A stretch of DNA of 64,000 bases from Xanthocytophaga agilis. Its GTDB lineage: Bacteria > Bacteroidota > Bacteroidia > Cytophagales > 172606-1. Position 1 is the first letter of the stretch, and every line of letters begins with the position of its first letter. Location: the NCBI RefSeq assembly GCF_030068605.1, contig NZ_JASJOU010000010.1, positions 186,001-250,000 of the forward strand, written 5' to 3'. Positions 63,549 through 64,000 of the stretch are shown piece by piece. The notes under the pieces were generated by a model that ran no database searches, had not been told where the DNA came from, and worked only from the letters and a program-made list of their open reading frames with translations. Both the position numbers and the translations under genes were made by a program.

Positions 63549-64000
63549 TTAAAAGTCTAGTAAAATCTGATTACGCAGAATATCTTCCATTGTCTCACGT
63601 TCACGGATCAGACGGGCTTCTCCTTTGTAGACTAATACTTCTGCCGGACGAAAACGGGCATTGTACTGGCTACTCATGGTAAAGCCATAGGCTCCGGCAT
63701 TCAATAGCGCCAGCACATCATCCGCACGGACTTCGTTCAACTGGCGATCAGAGCCTAATGTGTCTGTCTCACAGATATATCCTACTACATCATAGGTTTT
63801 TAGTTCACCAGCAGGGTTAGATACGTTCACAATTTCATGATAGGCATCATACATCATTGGACGAATCAGATGGTTTAAGCCTGAATTGACCTGTACAAAG
63901 GTGATGCTCGGTGTCTGTTTTACCTGATTAGCCTTTACAAACAACACGCCACACTCACTTACCAGATATTTACCAGGTTCAAACCACATTTCCAGTTCAC
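63549..64000 (-). CDS. lysA: Diaminopimelate decarboxylase, C-terminal part (5' end beyond the window)
   Basis: LysA makes lysine from meso-diaminopimelate. The frame is open to the window edge and reads ELEMWFEPGKYLVSECG, the phosphate/PLP-binding region of the family, so only the last ~150 residues are present. VNSGLNHLIRPMMYDAYHEI, CETDTLGSD (the cysteine and aspartate of the substrate site) and GAYGFTMSSQYNARFRPAEVLV follow, with the tyrosine and terminal strands expected. The gene is continuous with a small hypothetical gene downstream. The N-terminal half, including the PLP lysine, cannot be checked here. Confidence 0.9.
   Translation of the reverse strand, partial: ELEMWFEPGKYLVSECGVLFVKANQVKQTPSITFVQVNSGLNHLIRPMMYDAYHEIVNVSNPAGELKTYDVVGYICETDTLGSDRQLNEVRADDVLALLNAGAYGFTMSSQYNARFRPAEVLVYKGEARLIRERETMEDILRNQILLDF

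Noticed and set aside
1-64000. CRISPR arrays, insertion sequences, prophage and defence systems
   Set aside because: I looked for spaced repeats, transposase or phage genes and defence families and saw none. The only element-like DNA is the region 58372-58941.

Overview
The window looks like chromosomal DNA of a member of the Bacteroidota, most likely a Cytophagales gliding/soil-type bacterium. The support is an AT-rich base composition; many families typical of that phylum (fused MurF-Alr, paired DUF6452/DUF6048 proteins, DUF4476, Reg_prop/Y_Y_Y sensor kinase, 7TMR-DISM kinase, PorV/PorQ-like barrel, GH3-serine hydrolase fusion); and promoter-like TAnnTTTG boxes in place of sigma70 sites. 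There is no rRNA, tRNA, CRISPR, phage or insertion sequence. Both ends cut a gene: an M56 peptidase on the left and lysA on the right.

Layout. 1-5.8 kb: M56/plug protein, murF-alr, a WbuC cupin, hemC. 5.9-10.7 kb: minus-strand aromatic catabolism run, hmgA > hppD > fahA > flavin reductase, which opens the tyrosine ring to fumarate and acetoacetate but has no maleylacetoacetate isomerase here. 11-18.4 kb: cysteine hydrolase, a large FAD/Fe-S oxidoreductase with a small follower gene, an NTF2-like protein, two orphan membrane proteins and a LytS-type kinase with no adjacent regulator. 18.5-22.4 kb: fbaA, an overlapping lipoprotein/barrel pair and a class III aminotransferase. 22.4-26.7 kb: a glycan cluster (multi-TM glycosyltransferase, two GT2, one divergent GT61). 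26.8-33.3 kb: recG, then corA, phzF-like, lpxK and ispE. 33.5-38.9 kb: GH140-like hydrolase, a free-standing adenylation-carrier-thioesterase protein, a DUF4476 protein. 39-45 kb: two secreted amidohydrolase-fold proteins around a macrodomain protein and a sterol-desaturase-family oxygenase. 45.3-55.1 kb: GH3/beta-lactamase fusion, two large sensor kinases, an MpaB-type oxygenase. 55.4-58.4 kb: an overlapping pair of outer-membrane barrels, the second with a degenerate ComEA-like helix-hairpin-helix. 58.4-59 kb: a repeat-rich gap holding a ~250 bp imperfect palindrome. 59-64 kb: nitroreductase, PDH E2, hslV, a DUF5684 membrane protein, a small hypothetical and the C-terminal part of lysA.

Most of the window is ordinary core and envelope metabolism. 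The points most worth a second look are the ~250 bp palindromic element at 58689-58941, the stand-alone A-T-TE protein (35206-37947), the barrel pair with a helix-hairpin-helix (55437-58371), the catalytically incomplete amidohydrolases (39028-44959), the tandem plug-like repeats on an M56 peptidase (1-1693), and the run of genes whose only credible start codon is TTG. I found no clear, fully novel multi-gene system.
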